From positions 2,589,001 through 2,653,000 of the forward strand of contig CP007053.1 of NCBI GenBank assembly GCA_000242935.3: a stretch of DNA of 64,000 nucleotides, read 5' to 3'. Position numbers and translations under genes: made by a program. This DNA is from Opitutaceae bacterium TAV5. Lineage in GTDB: Bacteria; Verrucomicrobiota; Verrucomicrobiia; Opitutales; Opitutaceae. The notes below the pieces were generated by a model. The model ran no database searches. It saw only the letters and a list, made by a program, of their open reading frames with translations, and was not told the origin of the DNA. Below, piece after piece: positions 42,171 to 52,218 of the stretch (the stretch's first letter is position 1; each line of letters begins with the position of its first letter).

Positions 42171-44243
42171 ATGATTGTTTCCAGGGTAATCAACGTGGCG
42201 GTTTGGGCCAGTGTGCTTGTGTTGCCGGCGTTCATGCTGGCCGCTCCAAGCCGCATGTTGGCTGAGGCTGATCTTTTTCAAATCCCGCCTCTTTGTCCGC
42301 AAATCATTGAGGCGGAGGACGTCGTTCTTCCCTCTGTCCAGAAGGTCCCGGATGCCTCCGCTTCCGGCGGAGTCTATGTCACCTCGTCGAAGGAGTGGAC
42401 GACACTCGTCCGCGTGCCTGTGCCATCCGCCGAATCCAACGAAAGCATCGCCGTGTGGATTCACACACGAGGCCTTTCGATCGCGTTGAAGGCGGAGATT
42501 GATCCCGTGAAAAAAAAGCCGGGCAAGGAACTCGCATGGACTTGGAAGCCAGGCGATACCCTGAAGGATGGCGCGCCCAATCCCGCTGCGCACGAATGGG
42601 GGTGGCGGCGTTTGGGAACCTGGCGGCGCGAAACTCTGGGGGACCACATCCATCTGATGCGCGGACGCGACAACAGCAGCGAAGGGGCGGGGCTTGATGC
42701 GATTTTTTTCGGACCGGTCGGTGCTTCGCCTGAAAAGACAGGGCAGGCAAACAGCAGCGCTTCCTCCAAAACCGTTCAGGCGCTTGGCGACCTGAACGCC
42801 CCGCTGGCCGCCCCGGACGGCAAACAAAATGAAATGGGAAGCAACAAGTCGGATGGCGGCGCGGCCACTTCTCGCGGGGCAGCCCGGCTTTCCATTGACT
42901 GGGCGGAGACGCTTGGAGAGGCAACGCGCCGACAATTCGGGCTGAACTTGATGACGGATTTCGAGGCGAGGACTGGAGAGAAAAAACGTTTGTATTCAGA
43001 AAATCTGACCTATTTTAATCCGGGTTTTGCACGTTACCACGCGGGCGGAAAACCGTTCGCGCTGTGGTTTGATTATCAGAACCGCATGTGGGATCGCGAA
43101 AAAATCAAGGCAGCTCTCGACAGTTGGACGCCCCCTGCGACCGGGAATGCGAGCGTCGGGCGCATGCTGAACATTTCAGGCGCGCCGCGCAAATCGGATA
43201 ATCCCCAAAAGTCCGGTTGGTTCGAATATAACCAATACGGCTGGCTCGACCCCAGACACTACGACGAATTCGGGGACCTGTGCGCTGACCTCGCACGTAT
43301 CATCAATATCGAACAGAAACGCGGCTTTGAGTATTTTGAAATCACTAATGAGCACGATTTCGCCTACTGGCGCAACCGCGCCAAGGCGGGCGAACCGACG
43401 AACGCCAAAGGGCTTGGCGAATTGTTTGTCGCCGTCGCGAAAAAAATCCGTGCGGTTGACCCAAGCATCAAGCTCGGCGGCCCCGCTTCTTGTCGGGGCG
43501 AACCATGGCTGACGGAATCATTTCACCGCGAGTTTGCTCAGGTGGCGCTACCCTGGCTGGATTTCTTCTCGTTTCATTGCTACCCAACCGGCTCCGCCGA
43601 CACATCCGACTCCAAAGTCTATGACGGCATTGCGGAGATGGGGGAGATGATTCGAGCCCATCGGAAAATGCTGGATAAATTGAGCCCGAATCGTCGTATC
43701 GAAATTCACCTTACAGAATACAATGTCAACTGGGCCTGGAACGTCGGCGATCCACGCATGGCCAACCACAAGGGAGCGGTTTTCGACAGCCTGTTTTTTA
43801 TCGAGGCCGTGCGCAGCGGGCTTGACGTTGGCGCTGCATGGAACGACCACGATGGCACTTACGGCAAAGCCGATTATGGATACGCGATCCGTCCGGCGGG
43901 ACGGGCATTCCACTATTTCAACAACTGGCTTGTCGGGCGTGCCGTGAAGGTTTCGGGCGAAATCCCTCGCATGGTCGTGGCCTTCGCTGTCGAGCAACAA
44001 GGAGAGCGGCGTAGTCTCGTGCTCGTCAACCGCACCGGTGAGACGCAAACCGCAATCCTGCCCGATGATGTCTTTGGGATAGGCGTGAACAAAAACGTGG
44101 CTGATCTTCCTGTGAGCACCGCGCGAATCGCCGAAGACGGCCTTTGGCGCGGAAGCGTCACCGTTGCCAAATTACGCAACGCCGAACTTGGTTTGCCGTC
44201 CGACTCCGTGACATTCCTTACGCTGCCATTTTCAAATCACTGA
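42171..44243 (+). CDS. GH39-like clan GH-A glycoside hydrolase with N-terminal carbohydrate-binding region
   Basis: 690 residues, secreted (signal peptide to about residue 30). Residues about 40-190 form a beta-sandwich likely to bind carbohydrate (IIEAEDVVLPSVQKVP, WGWRRLGTWRRETLGDHIHL). A poorly conserved linker follows, then the TIM barrel with catalytic candidates E394 in EITNEHDF and E516 in IHLTEYNV, and HCYPTGS. A C-terminal beta domain ends the protein. Beta-xylosidase or iduronidase activity is usual in GH39, but the assignment is tentative. Begins 24 bases after the PEP-CTERM stop. Confidence 0.78.
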   Translation: MIVSRVINVAVWASVLVLPAFMLAAPSRMLAEADLFQIPPLCPQIIEAEDVVLPSVQKVPDASASGGVYVTSSKEWTTLVRVPVPSAESNESIAVWIHTRGLSIALKAEIDPVKKKPGKELAWTWKPGDTLKDGAPNPAAHEWGWRRLGTWRRETLGDHIHLMRGRDNSSEGAGLDAIFFGPVGASPEKTGQANSSASSKTVQALGDLNAPLAAPDGKQNEMGSNKSDGGAATSRGAARLSIDWAETLGEATRRQFGLNLMTDFEARTGEKKRLYSENLTYFNPGFARYHAGGKPFALWFDYQNRMWDREKIKAALDSWTPPATGNASVGRMLNISGAPRKSDNPQKSGWFEYNQYGWLDPRHYDEFGDLCADLARIINIEQKRGFEYFEITNEHDFAYWRNRAKAGEPTNAKGLGELFVAVAKKIRAVDPSIKLGGPASCRGEPWLTESFHREFAQVALPWLDFFSFHCYPTGSADTSDSKVYDGIAEMGEMIRAHRKMLDKLSPNRRIEIHLTEYNVNWAWNVGDPRMANHKGAVFDSLFFIEAVRSGLDVGAAWNDHDGTYGKADYGYAIRPAGRAFHYFNNWLVGRAVKVSGEIPRMVVAFAVEQQGERRSLVLVNRTGETQTAILPDDVFGIGVNKNVADLPVSTARIAEDGLWRGSVTVAKLRNAELGLPSDSVTFLTLPFSNH

Positions 44244-44261
44244 TACCCCTCCCCCCCTGCC

Positions 44262-44966
44262 ATGAAGACAAAAAACACATCAACCCATGCCTTCACGCTT
44301 GTCGAATTGCTCACTGTGATTGCGATTATTGGCGTATTGGCCGCCATCCTGATTCCGGTGCTTGGCAAAGTCCGCTCGTCGGCGCGTGACGCCGTTTGCC
44401 TCTCCAACTTACGACAAATCGGCACTGCAATCACATTGTACACAAGCGAGCATCCCTATTTCCCGCCTGGCGCCACCAAAACCGGTGCGCTTGGTTACGA
44501 GGGAATTACCGGCTATTGGACAACGGTCCTCGCTCCTTATTTCAGCACCTCTGGCACAAGTTCCGCCCGCGCGTGGTATGATTGTCCTTCGAAAGCATTT
44601 AAAACCGCCACTCCTGCCAACACCTATTCCTGTAATCGAAACCTGATGCCCGACAACCAGTATTCGGGTCCGAATCCTCTGGTGCGAATTGAAAAAGTCA
44701 CCCGGCCCTCGCAGGTCGTCGTCGTCATGGATGGCGCGCAGCAGGACGAGGACGGTTACACCAATCCATTGGCGAGCGCGACGAAGCTCCCTTACGGGGC
44801 GGATCCGGAAAAATATTACGACCCGTTTGATAACAAGGATCTGGTGGGGGGTGGACAGCCGCGTTTTCGCCATCGGGGCAATCGTTTCATGAACGTGGTG
44901 TACGTTGATGGTCATGCCGCTTCCATCGAGAATGGGAAATTGAAATACGGAAACATCAACCCCTGA
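44262..44966 (+). CDS. Pseudopilin-like protein with prepilin N-terminus
   Basis: 234 residues with the signal [20 protein letters not shown] (Ala before Phe) near residue 10, SNLRQIGTAITLYTSEH, and the tail NVVYVDGHAASIENG. A run of seven C's ends five bases before the ATG, with no Shine-Dalgarno. It lies between the GH39-like and GH63-like genes, in the same direction and 18 bases after the former. Confidence 0.87.
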   Translation: MKTKNTSTHAFTLVELLTVIAIIGVLAAILIPVLGKVRSSARDAVCLSNLRQIGTAITLYTSEHPYFPPGATKTGALGYEGITGYWTTVLAPYFSTSGTSSARAWYDCPSKAFKTATPANTYSCNRNLMPDNQYSGPNPLVRIEKVTRPSQVVVVMDGAQQDEDGYTNPLASATKLPYGADPEKYYDPFDNKDLVGGGQPRFRHRGNRFMNVVYVDGHAASIENGKLKYGNINP

Positions 44967-45087
44967 CCTGATTCCCGTGGTTTTCGAGACGGCTATAAAT
45001 CGGCTTGGTTGGGCTCTTCCGGAGACAAGCCTGTTAAGTTTCATATTCGGGACTCGATTCGATCTCTGAAAAATAAGCTGCACCCAT

Positions 45088-46623
45088 ATGGATACACTAT
45101 GCGCCGGAGGCGCTGTCTGGGCTGAAAAGACGAATACGGACGGACTCACGACATCCGCTGGAAAATCCGCGCCGGAACCGGTGTTCGACGCCCGGCCCGG
45201 CTGGGTGGATTTTTATCATGAGGCACTGCGCATGGCTCGGGCGCATGTCGTCGAGGTCGCAGGTATGCCGCGCAGCCCTTACATGGACGAAGGCTTCGCT
45301 CCCGACACGCTTTGGATTTGGGATACCTGCTTTATGGCGCTGTTCTGTCGTTACGCGCCCGACGTGTTTCCCGGTGTGGAAAGTTTGGAAAATTTCTATG
45401 GCCCCATGCATGGCGGTCTCTCGTCACCGCTCAAAATCCAGCATCCCGACAACCCGCCGCTGTTCGCCTGGGTCGAGCGCGAGAACTTTCGCCTGACCGG
45501 CGACCTTCGCCGCGTGCGCTGGTTGTTGCACGAAACACAGGCACTCCAAAAGCATTTCCATTGGTTCGACAACCTGAGTCGCGGCGATGCATTCCCGTGG
45601 GCGCGCATCCCGTCGGCATTGCGGCGCGGACACGCCGGCTTTCAGTGGAGCGGCATGGCGGCGGGCATGGATAACTCTCCGCGCTTCGACGGCCCCAACG
45701 GAGAGGTGGACGGCGCCCGCGGTTTCAACGGCTCGAAGGGTCTGGAGGGCGATCCGTTCGTGGTGGACGCCCTCGCGCAGCAAGGACTGGCGGCGCGATG
45801 CATCGCGGAGCTGGCGCGGGAGGCGGGCGAATTGTCATTGGCTATCGAATACGGGGAGCGCTACGAGCGCATTCGCCACGAAGTGAATACGCGCCACTGG
45901 GACGAGGCGGACGGTTTTTATTACGATCGGGCGGCGCGGGCGGACGGATCGGCGGGCGGGTTCTCGCGGGTGCGCACGCCGGCCTCGTTCTGGCCGGTGC
46001 TGGCGGGCATGGCGTCGTCCGCGCAGGTGGAGCGCATGGCTGCATTTGTTCGTAATGCGGACGAATTGGGCGGAGAAATCCCGTGGCCCTCGGTGTCGCG
46101 CTCGCATCCGGGTTTTGACAACGCGACGGGCGAATACTGGCGCGGTGCGGTGTGGTTGCCCACGGCCTACATGGGAATCAAGGCGCTCTCGGAAAACGGC
46201 CACGGCGCGCTGGCCGACGAGACGGCGGAGCGCGTGTTGTCTCACATGTATCGAACATGGAAAAACTATGAGCCTGCCACGATATGGGAGTGCTATGATC
46301 CCAATCTTCCGCGTCCTTCAACTCATCGCGGAAGTCTGGTTCGACCGGATTTTTGCGGATGGTCGGCGTTGGGGCCGATTTCGCTGTTCATCGAGCATGT
46401 GCTGGGTTTTCACGCAATTTCGGCCACGCAGCGCGAGGTACATTGGCGGCTGCACCAGACTGGACGACACGGGATTCGGCGACTGCGATTTGGCGATATT
46501 GAAACCGATATCGTTTACGAAGAAGATGGCTCCCTTTTCGTAAAAACCTCGTGTCCCTACCGCCTCCATATCAACGGCCATGTGCAATACATACGGCAGG
46601 GCACTCAACGATTCCGGATTTAG
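45088..46623 (+). CDS. GH63/GH37-like (alpha/alpha)6-barrel glycosidase
   Basis: 511 residues. Motifs of the GH63/trehalase-like toroid are visible: LWIWDTCFMALFCRY, WSGMAAGMDNSPRF, GEYWRGAVWLPTAYM and, near the end, ATIWECYDP, whose Glu is the likely catalytic residue. Homologues cleave alpha-linked glucosides, mannosylglycerate or related substrates by inversion. The N terminus lacks an obvious signal peptide, so it may act inside the cell on imported sugars. It follows the pseudopilin after 121 bases. Confidence 0.8.
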   Translation: MDTLCAGGAVWAEKTNTDGLTTSAGKSAPEPVFDARPGWVDFYHEALRMARAHVVEVAGMPRSPYMDEGFAPDTLWIWDTCFMALFCRYAPDVFPGVESLENFYGPMHGGLSSPLKIQHPDNPPLFAWVERENFRLTGDLRRVRWLLHETQALQKHFHWFDNLSRGDAFPWARIPSALRRGHAGFQWSGMAAGMDNSPRFDGPNGEVDGARGFNGSKGLEGDPFVVDALAQQGLAARCIAELAREAGELSLAIEYGERYERIRHEVNTRHWDEADGFYYDRAARADGSAGGFSRVRTPASFWPVLAGMASSAQVERMAAFVRNADELGGEIPWPSVSRSHPGFDNATGEYWRGAVWLPTAYMGIKALSENGHGALADETAERVLSHMYRTWKNYEPATIWECYDPNLPRPSTHRGSLVRPDFCGWSALGPISLFIEHVLGFHAISATQREVHWRLHQTGRHGIRRLRFGDIETDIVYEEDGSLFVKTSCPYRLHINGHVQYIRQGTQRFRI

Positions 46624-46690
46624 TGCGCCTCTCTACTGCGGCGGGAGTATCCTCGCGTATCACCCATCCCCGGATATGAGATGTGGCGAA

Positions 46691-47155
46691 TCAGCCTTTC
46701 GGCTCGACGGTGATGTCGTCGAAGAGGACCTTGCCTTCACCTTCCAGCAATTCGATGGAAAACAGGATCGTCTCGCTGCCGCGGACATGGGAGAAGTTCC
46801 AGGTGTAGGCGTGCCACTTGTCGTCGGCTTTGAGGTCGCTGGTGCGGAAGGTCGAGGAACCGTCGTCGCGTTTGCCGCGCAGTTCGAGCCCGCGTCCCTT
46901 GTAGTCGGAGGTTTTGTAACGGAACTTGAGAACGAGATCCGTTATGCCTTTGGATTTCACGTCCTGGGAGAACGAGACGATTTTCTTCTTTTCGGCGCTG
47001 AGGGAAAGGGCGCGGTTGCCATCGACCGTTTCGTATTTCCTGTCTCCCTTCCATCCGCCGGAGCCGTTCATGTCGCTGTTCTTGAAAAGATTTTCGGCGC
47101 AGGCGACGACAGGGACGAGGGAGGCGAGAACGAGGAGGGTCTTGAGGAGTTTCAT
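46691..47155 (-). CDS. Small secreted protein, carbohydrate-binding-like beta sandwich
   Basis: 154 residues from ATG 47155, with a signal peptide (LLKTLLVLASLVPVVACAEN) whose Cys could be a lipobox cysteine or simply lie near the cleavage site. The mature part reads LFKNSDMNGSGGWKGDRKYE, LKFRYKTSDYKGRGLEL and EGKVLFDDITVEPKG, resembling the CBM4/9 or discoidin-like jelly-roll class. Leftward, 68 bases beyond the convergent GH63-like gene; 75 bases downstream of the LacI gene that reads the same way. Possibly a glycan-binding accessory protein. Confidence 0.65.
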   Translation of the reverse strand: MKLLKTLLVLASLVPVVACAENLFKNSDMNGSGGWKGDRKYETVDGNRALSLSAEKKKIVSFSQDVKSKGITDLVLKFRYKTSDYKGRGLELRGKRDDGSSTFRTSDLKADDKWHAYTWNFSHVRGSETILFSIELLEGEGKVLFDDITVEPKG

Positions 47156-47230
47156 AGGGTGAAGATTTCTGATCGTTCGACCTCGCGGAGGCAAGACGCC
47201 AAACAGGGATTGTCGCAGCGGGAATCTCGC

Positions 47231-48253
47231 TCACCGCACATCCATGGGCAGCGTGCTGCCCTCGTTCCAGCGGTTGGGGATGCTCAACACGCCGGGGCGT
47301 TCCGGCAGGCCGAGTTCGCCGCGTTCGAGCGCACTGCTCAGCAGGTTGACCACGGCGCGTCCCATTTGTTCGTAGTCCGCGGCCAGCCCGGTTTCCGGCC
47401 GGCCGGGTATACAATCGATGCGGCAAACCGCGATGTCTTCCGGAAAACGCCAGCCCGCTTCCTGCAACCAGTCGAGCGGCTCGGAGCCATTGACCACGAT
47501 GACCTCCGGTTTCTCCTGGCGCACCCATCGCAGCAAATTTCGTTTCGTATAACCTGAAACATCCTCCAGCGGGCGTAACGCAGGCAGATCCGCGTTCCGG
47601 TGCCGAAAAAGCAAATACGCCGCCAGCACGCCCCAACGCCGTCGTACCTCGTCATCGCGATTCATGGCCAGCCCGATCCTCCGGTAACCGCGCTTCCGGA
47701 TCTCGGTAAACATCAGTGCGAAATCATCCGCCAGGTCACGCTCCACGCGCATCAATGCCGGACGCCATAACGAATGCCCGAGTTCGGCCGCCGCGAAGCG
47801 TTTCCATTCCAGATCCAGTTCGAAGGGCGTCCAGTCCGTGACCGGGCACACGGCCACACCACGAATCCCCTGCGCGTGCAACTGCCGTGACAACGCCCGT
47901 TGCGCCTTCGCCTCGCGCGGAGTCACGATACACCGCACGGCATAACCCAGCCCTGCCGCCCGCTCTGCAAACCCCGTGTGGAGTCCCTGCAGCCACGCCA
48001 GCCTTCCGTAACGTGTTTCCGGCTCCACCGCCAGAAACGCCAGCGTCTCCCGGTAAACCGGTTTCTCTGCCCGGCGTGCGAACGAGAACGCGCTGGCGAG
48101 TTGCGGGTCGCGCACATAGCCGAGCCGGTCCGCCACGGCCTGTACCCGGGCCAGCGTCTCCGGATCGACCCCTGCCAGCCCGCGCAGGGCTCGCGATACC
48201 GTTCCCAGGCCCACCCTGGCCTCCCGGGCGATCATACGAAGATTGGCGCGCAT
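47231..48253 (-). CDS. LacI-family transcriptional regulator (paralogue of 51083-52129)
   Basis: 340 residues. The helix-turn-helix starts almost at residue 1: MRANLRMIAREARVGLGTVS, RALRGLAG; the hinge region ends GYVRDP. It is a close paralogue of the regulator at 51083-52129 throughout (shared: FARRAEKPVYRET against FARRPEKPVYRET; VNGSEPLDWL). A palindrome overlaps its ATG. The pseudopilin gene at 48313 is divergent, 59 bases away, and is the likely target with the PEP-CTERM and GH113-like genes. Confidence 0.92.
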   Translation of the reverse strand: MRANLRMIAREARVGLGTVSRALRGLAGVDPETLARVQAVADRLGYVRDPQLASAFSFARRAEKPVYRETLAFLAVEPETRYGRLAWLQGLHTGFAERAAGLGYAVRCIVTPREAKAQRALSRQLHAQGIRGVAVCPVTDWTPFELDLEWKRFAAAELGHSLWRPALMRVERDLADDFALMFTEIRKRGYRRIGLAMNRDDEVRRRWGVLAAYLLFRHRNADLPALRPLEDVSGYTKRNLLRWVRQEKPEVIVVNGSEPLDWLQEAGWRFPEDIAVCRIDCIPGRPETGLAADYEQMGRAVVNLLSSALERGELGLPERPGVLSIPNRWNEGSTLPMDVR

Positions 48254-48266
48254 GGAACGGTTCCAT
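48252..48266. promoter_or_regulatory. Palindromic operator ATGGAAC-G-GTTCCAT
   Basis: Perfect seven-base arms around one base, overlapping the start codon of the LacI gene (48251-48253) and 46 bases before the divergent pseudopilin ATG. The same core GGAAC-N-GTTCC occurs beside the paralogous LacI gene (52130-52142) and before a PEP-CTERM gene (56070-56084). Confidence 0.72.
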
Positions 48267-48312
48267 TACGTGATGATTGTGCTCCTGCAAAGAGTGAATT
48301 CACCTTTCCGTC

Positions 48313-48957
48313 ATGAATTCTGCCCCTTGCGTTTCCGCTCCGAGCACACGCCTCCGTCAACGTGGATTCACACTCATCGAACTTCTTGCCGTTATCGCGA
48401 TCATCGGCATCCTGGCGGGCATTCTCATCCCTGTTGTCGGCGCCGTCCGCGGCAAGGCCCGGGCCGCGCAGTGCCTGTCCAACATGCGCCAGATCGGCCT
48501 GGCGATGAATCTTTATGCCGATGAAAACAAGGACAGCTTCCCGCGTCGTTACGGAGACAGCACCAACGGCGCGGACGAAACAAAAACCTGGATGTGGAAA
48601 CTCGCTCCCTATGTCGGCATGTCCGAAAATCTGATGGGACCGAGCCCGTTGCCCAAAGCTGCCGGGATATTCGTTTGCACGGTGTTTGACCAGAAAGCCG
48701 AAGGCCGTGTAGTATCCTACGGATACAACTGGCATATCAGAAGCACTGCCTGGGATTACCGGCGCGGCGCTCTTCCGGCGGCGAGCAGGACATTTCTGGT
48801 GGTGGAGATGCGCAAGGATGGCGAGGACAGGACGCGCGACGCCGGCGATCTGATTCGCCGTCATCCCGGCAACATCAGCAACGTCCTCTTTGCCGACGGC
48901 CACGTCAGCGGCCTCAGGGAGGCTGTCGAAAGCACCGATCCCCGATGGCTGCCGTAA
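48313..48957 (+). CDS. Pseudopilin-like protein with prepilin N-terminus
   Basis: 214 residues. After 19 residues the signal reads [20 protein letters not shown]; this is the only one of the five pseudopilins here with the standard Gly before the Phe. [19 protein letters not shown] follows, and the tail [20 protein letters not shown] is the H-X9-DG-type motif. Divergent from the LacI gene across the GGAAC palindrome. Confidence 0.88.
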   Translation: MNSAPCVSAPSTRLRQRGFTLIELLAVIAIIGILAGILIPVVGAVRGKARAAQCLSNMRQIGLAMNLYADENKDSFPRRYGDSTNGADETKTWMWKLAPYVGMSENLMGPSPLPKAAGIFVCTVFDQKAEGRVVSYGYNWHIRSTAWDYRRGALPAASRTFLVVEMRKDGEDRTRDAGDLIRRHPGNISNVLFADGHVSGLREAVESTDPRWLP

Positions 48958-49027
48958 GTGTAATTATAGTCAGGATACTACGAGGTCCCCCCCCCTCGCC
49001 AACAACCACCCGATCCAAAAAAACATT

Positions 49028-49936
49028 ATGAACATCATGAAGACTATCATCGCATCCACAGTCATGCGCATCAGGCGTCGGCCTTTTGCCATCATGGCGC
49101 CGGTCGCACTGGCCGGCGTGCTCTTTGCCCTGCCGGCACCGTCAGGGGCCGCGACCCTTGTCGAATACAATTTTGACACCGACTCCGGAGGTCCCAATGC
49201 CAACACCTTTTCTCCGGCAGCAGGTTGGGACTCTGGCTTGAAAACTCCGGGGGATGTGGCGTTCGCCCCGGATGCCTTCAATGGTGTGGGGCAGGGTGGC
49301 GCCACCAGTCCGGGCAGCTACGGCCGGATTTCTTCTTCCGGCAAAGACGCTACAGGCGGTCTTCTCGTTCGCCTGAAAGCAACGGGAGACATACCAGGCT
49401 CTCCTGTCATCGTTTCGACGGACGCCGCCACCGCGATCGCTACCAGTTCGTATGTCGAGTTTACGGTGGCGCCCGAGAACGGCGGGACGGTGAGCTTGGC
49501 GGGGTTCTCCGCGTGGCTCGGTCTCTACGATGGCAACTCCGGTGCGAACAGGCCCTTTACCGCCACGATCTTTCTTTGCTCGAGCGTGGATGGTTTCGGC
49601 ACCAGTAACATTCTCGGCAGCAAGGCGGTTTCCACCAGCACCGGGTCCTCGAAAAACAACGGCACGCTCGACGTGGATTTTTCAGGCTTCGGCGACAAAT
49701 TTCAGGAGATCGGGGAGTCGGTGACATTCCGGCTCTACATCTTTGCCTCCCAGAATGGATCAACTTACCCCAGCAGCGCCCATCATGTTTATCTCGATCA
49801 GTTTGTCCTGACGGGAAGCACGGCGACAACGGCGGTCCCCGAACCCGCATCCGCCGCGTTCATTCTCGCGTTGACGATGCTGGCCACCGGCCTCTGGCAG
49901 GTTCGCCGTCATCGCCGCAACAACCCTCTGTCCTGA
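49028..49936 (+). CDS. PEP-CTERM sorting-domain protein
   Basis: 302 residues from ATG 49028; a second Met three residues later is possible. A signal peptide (hydrophobic APVALAGVLFALPAPSGA) precedes a lectin-like beta sandwich (LVEYNFDTDSGGPNANTF; YVEFTVAPENGGTVSLAGF; HHVYLDQFVLTG). It ends VPEPASAAF, a hydrophobic helix and RRHRRNN. Nine C's lie about 33 bases before the start. The GH113-like gene begins nine bases after its stop. Confidence 0.86.
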   Translation: MNIMKTIIASTVMRIRRRPFAIMAPVALAGVLFALPAPSGAATLVEYNFDTDSGGPNANTFSPAAGWDSGLKTPGDVAFAPDAFNGVGQGGATSPGSYGRISSSGKDATGGLLVRLKATGDIPGSPVIVSTDAATAIATSSYVEFTVAPENGGTVSLAGFSAWLGLYDGNSGANRPFTATIFLCSSVDGFGTSNILGSKAVSTSTGSSKNNGTLDVDFSGFGDKFQEIGESVTFRLYIFASQNGSTYPSSAHHVYLDQFVLTGSTATTAVPEPASAAFILALTMLATGLWQVRRHRRNNPLS

Positions 49937-49945
49937 TTCCCGGAC

Positions 49946-51088
49946 ATGACGCGCCTGCCCGACAACGTGTCCCCGGTACGGAACACGCCTGCCGATTCGC
50001 TGAACGAGCTCCACCGTGGCGTGAGCTTCGGCTACCTTGCCAAACGCGGCTACTATGCCACACCCGAGGCCGCCGCCCAGGTGGACCGCATGGCCGCGCT
50101 CGGCGTCACCTGGGTTGCGCTTATGACCAGTGTCATCCAGGAAACTTTCAGCAGCACGCGTCTGTATCAGGATTTTGAATTCACTCCCTCCGATGACGAG
50201 CTTGCCGCCATCATCGACCGTTTCCATGCCCGCGGCATTCGCGTGATGCTCAAGCCCATGGTCGAGTGTCTCGACAGTTCCTGGCGCGGGCGCATCCATT
50301 TCCCTGACGGCGACCAGCAAATCCAGGGCCGCGTTACGCCCTACTGGGACACCTGGTTTGCCAGCCTTGCCCAAAGCGTTGTTCACTACGCCGGCCTCGC
50401 CCGGCGCACCGGTTGCGAGATGTATTGCATCGGTTGCGAACTCTACGGGGCCGAGCAGGCCAACAACAACGACCGTTGGCATCACCTCATCTCAACCACA
50501 CGGAAACACTACACCGGCCCCATTTGCTATGACGTGCAACCGCCCACCCTGCTCGAACTCGCCGAGCCTCCCGCCTGGCTTCGCTCGCTCGACGCCGTGT
50601 GCATCAGTTACTACTCCTCCGCCGCCGACGCCCCCGGAGCGACCATCCCGCAAATGATCGAAAAACTCCGCCCTACCGTCGCCATCCTCCGTCGTGCGTC
50701 GGAAAAACTCGGCGGCCTCCCCATCATCTTTGGCGAAACAGGCTGTCGCTCCGTCCGTGGCGGCGCTATTCTCCCCGGCGAATACCGCAACACCGGCCCC
50801 TACGCTCCCGACGAGCAGGCCAACTTCCTCGACGCCATGTGCACACTTTTCTGGGATGAACTTTGGTGGCGCGGCTTTTACTGGTGGAAATGGGAGGAGC
50901 AGCAATACCGCCCCCACTATCATGCCGACCCGGCGGGAGACACCGGCTTCACACTCGACGGCAAACCTGCCGCCGACGTCATGCGCCGCTGGTTCGCCCG
51001 CCAGCAGCCCGAATCGCATCCTGCCTCCAACGGCATTCATCCGGTATCCGCCCGCGCCGGGAGGAACTGCATAATGGAAGCTTCATGA
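49946..51088 (+). CDS. GH113-like beta-mannanase-type glycoside hydrolase
   Basis: 380 residues, no signal peptide. TIM-barrel glycosidase resembling GH113 (retaining, clan GH-A). Acid/base candidate E165 in CIGCELYGAE and nucleophile candidate E264 in IIFGETGCRS; GVSFGYLAKRGYY and WWKWEEQQYRPHY also fit. GH113 enzymes act on beta-mannan or manno-oligosaccharides; this substrate is inferred. It starts nine bases after the PEP-CTERM gene and overlaps the end of the convergent LacI gene by six bases. Confidence 0.78.
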   Translation: MTRLPDNVSPVRNTPADSLNELHRGVSFGYLAKRGYYATPEAAAQVDRMAALGVTWVALMTSVIQETFSSTRLYQDFEFTPSDDELAAIIDRFHARGIRVMLKPMVECLDSSWRGRIHFPDGDQQIQGRVTPYWDTWFASLAQSVVHYAGLARRTGCEMYCIGCELYGAEQANNNDRWHHLISTTRKHYTGPICYDVQPPTLLELAEPPAWLRSLDAVCISYYSSAADAPGATIPQMIEKLRPTVAILRRASEKLGGLPIIFGETGCRSVRGGAILPGEYRNTGPYAPDEQANFLDAMCTLFWDELWWRGFYWWKWEEQQYRPHYHADPAGDTGFTLDGKPAADVMRRWFARQQPESHPASNGIHPVSARAGRNCIMEAS

Positions 51089-52129
51089 CACCCCTCGCTC
51101 TTGCCCTTTCAGAGCCGGCAGCGTTTCCCCTTCGTGCCAACGGTTCGGCGTGCTGTGCACCCCTGGATAAGTCAGCAATCCCAGCTCACCGCGCTCCAGC
51201 GCGCTGCTCAGCAAATCTACTGCCGACGCGCCCATCTGTTCGTAGTTCCCCGCCAGCCCGGTTTCCGGCCGGTCCGGCAGGCAGTCGATCCGGCACAACG
51301 CCACATCCTCCGGTACCCGCCATCCCGCTTCGCGCAGCCAGTCCAGCGGCTCCGACCCGTTTACCACGATTACGTCAGGCTTCTCCCGTTCGATCCACCG
51401 CTCCAGCGCTTTCGCCGAGTAATCGCGGCCATCCTCCTCCTCCAGCGGACGCAGCGCAGGAAGATCCCGATTCTGGTGTTGAAAAAGCAAATACGTAGCC
51501 AGCACGCTCCACCGCCGCCGCACCTCGTCCGTGTGGCTCATTGCCAGCCCGATGCGCTGGTAGCCCCTTTGCCGGATTTCCGCGAACATCCCGAAAAAAT
51601 CGTCCGTGATCTCGCGATCCACACGCGGCAATGACGGCGACCACAATGCCCTTCCCAGTTCCACGGCCGCGAAATGCTCCCACGTCAGCTCCATCGAAAA
51701 CGGCGACCACTCCGGTCGCGACGACACCGCCAGTCCGCGGATACCTTGCGAATGCAATTCCCGCGAAAGCACGCGCTGCGCCCGCGTCTGACGCGGCGTC
51801 GTGATATAGCGCACCGTGTAACCCAGATTTGCCGCGCGCTCGCAGAACCCGGCATGGATTCCTCGCAACCACGGTATTTTCGCGTGTTCGGATTCCGGCA
51901 AGGCCCCCAGAAACGCGAACGTCTCCCGATAAACCGGTTTTTCCGGCCGCCGGGCGAAGGCCAGCGCGCTGGAAAGTTGCGGATCGCGCACATATCCGAG
52001 CTTGCGCGCCGCTTCCTCCACGCGCCTGCGGGCCGCGGGAGACACGTTGGCCAGCCCGCGCATGGCGCGCGACGCCGTCGCCACGCCCACCCCCGCCTCC
52101 TTCGCAATCGCTCTCAGGTTGGTCCTCAC
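51083..52129 (-). CDS. LacI-family transcriptional regulator (paralogue of 47231-48253)
   Basis: 348 residues if started at GTG (52127-52129). That start gives VRTNLRAIAKEAGVGVATAS, which aligns exactly with the first residues of the paralogue, and puts the TGGAAC palindrome directly upstream as in the other locus. ATG 52150 (MFSGTVPV) is possible but would place the palindrome inside the gene. Helix-turn-helix ...GVGVATASRAMRGLANV, hinge region ending GYVRDP, then sensor domain. Divergent from the pseudopilin at 52219. Confidence 0.9.
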   Translation of the reverse strand: MRTNLRAIAKEAGVGVATASRAMRGLANVSPAARRRVEEAARKLGYVRDPQLSSALAFARRPEKPVYRETFAFLGALPESEHAKIPWLRGIHAGFCERAANLGYTVRYITTPRQTRAQRVLSRELHSQGIRGLAVSSRPEWSPFSMELTWEHFAAVELGRALWSPSLPRVDREITDDFFGMFAEIRQRGYQRIGLAMSHTDEVRRRWSVLATYLLFQHQNRDLPALRPLEEEDGRDYSAKALERWIEREKPDVIVVNGSEPLDWLREAGWRVPEDVALCRIDCLPDRPETGLAGNYEQMGASAVDLLSSALERGELGLLTYPGVHSTPNRWHEGETLPALKGQERGVS

Positions 52130-52142
52130 TGGAACTGTTCCA
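52130..52142. promoter_or_regulatory. Palindromic operator TGGAAC-T-GTTCCA
   Basis: Perfect six-base arms around one base, directly upstream of the GTG start of the LacI gene and 76 bases before the divergent pseudopilin ATG. Same core and same relative place as the palindrome at 48252-48266. Confidence 0.72.
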
Positions 52143-52218
52143 CTAAACATCGGTTGAGTAACGGAAAAGCCTGAAGTTTCTTTCAGGTCCAGAAAGGCAA
52201 TCCAATCACTTTCCTTCC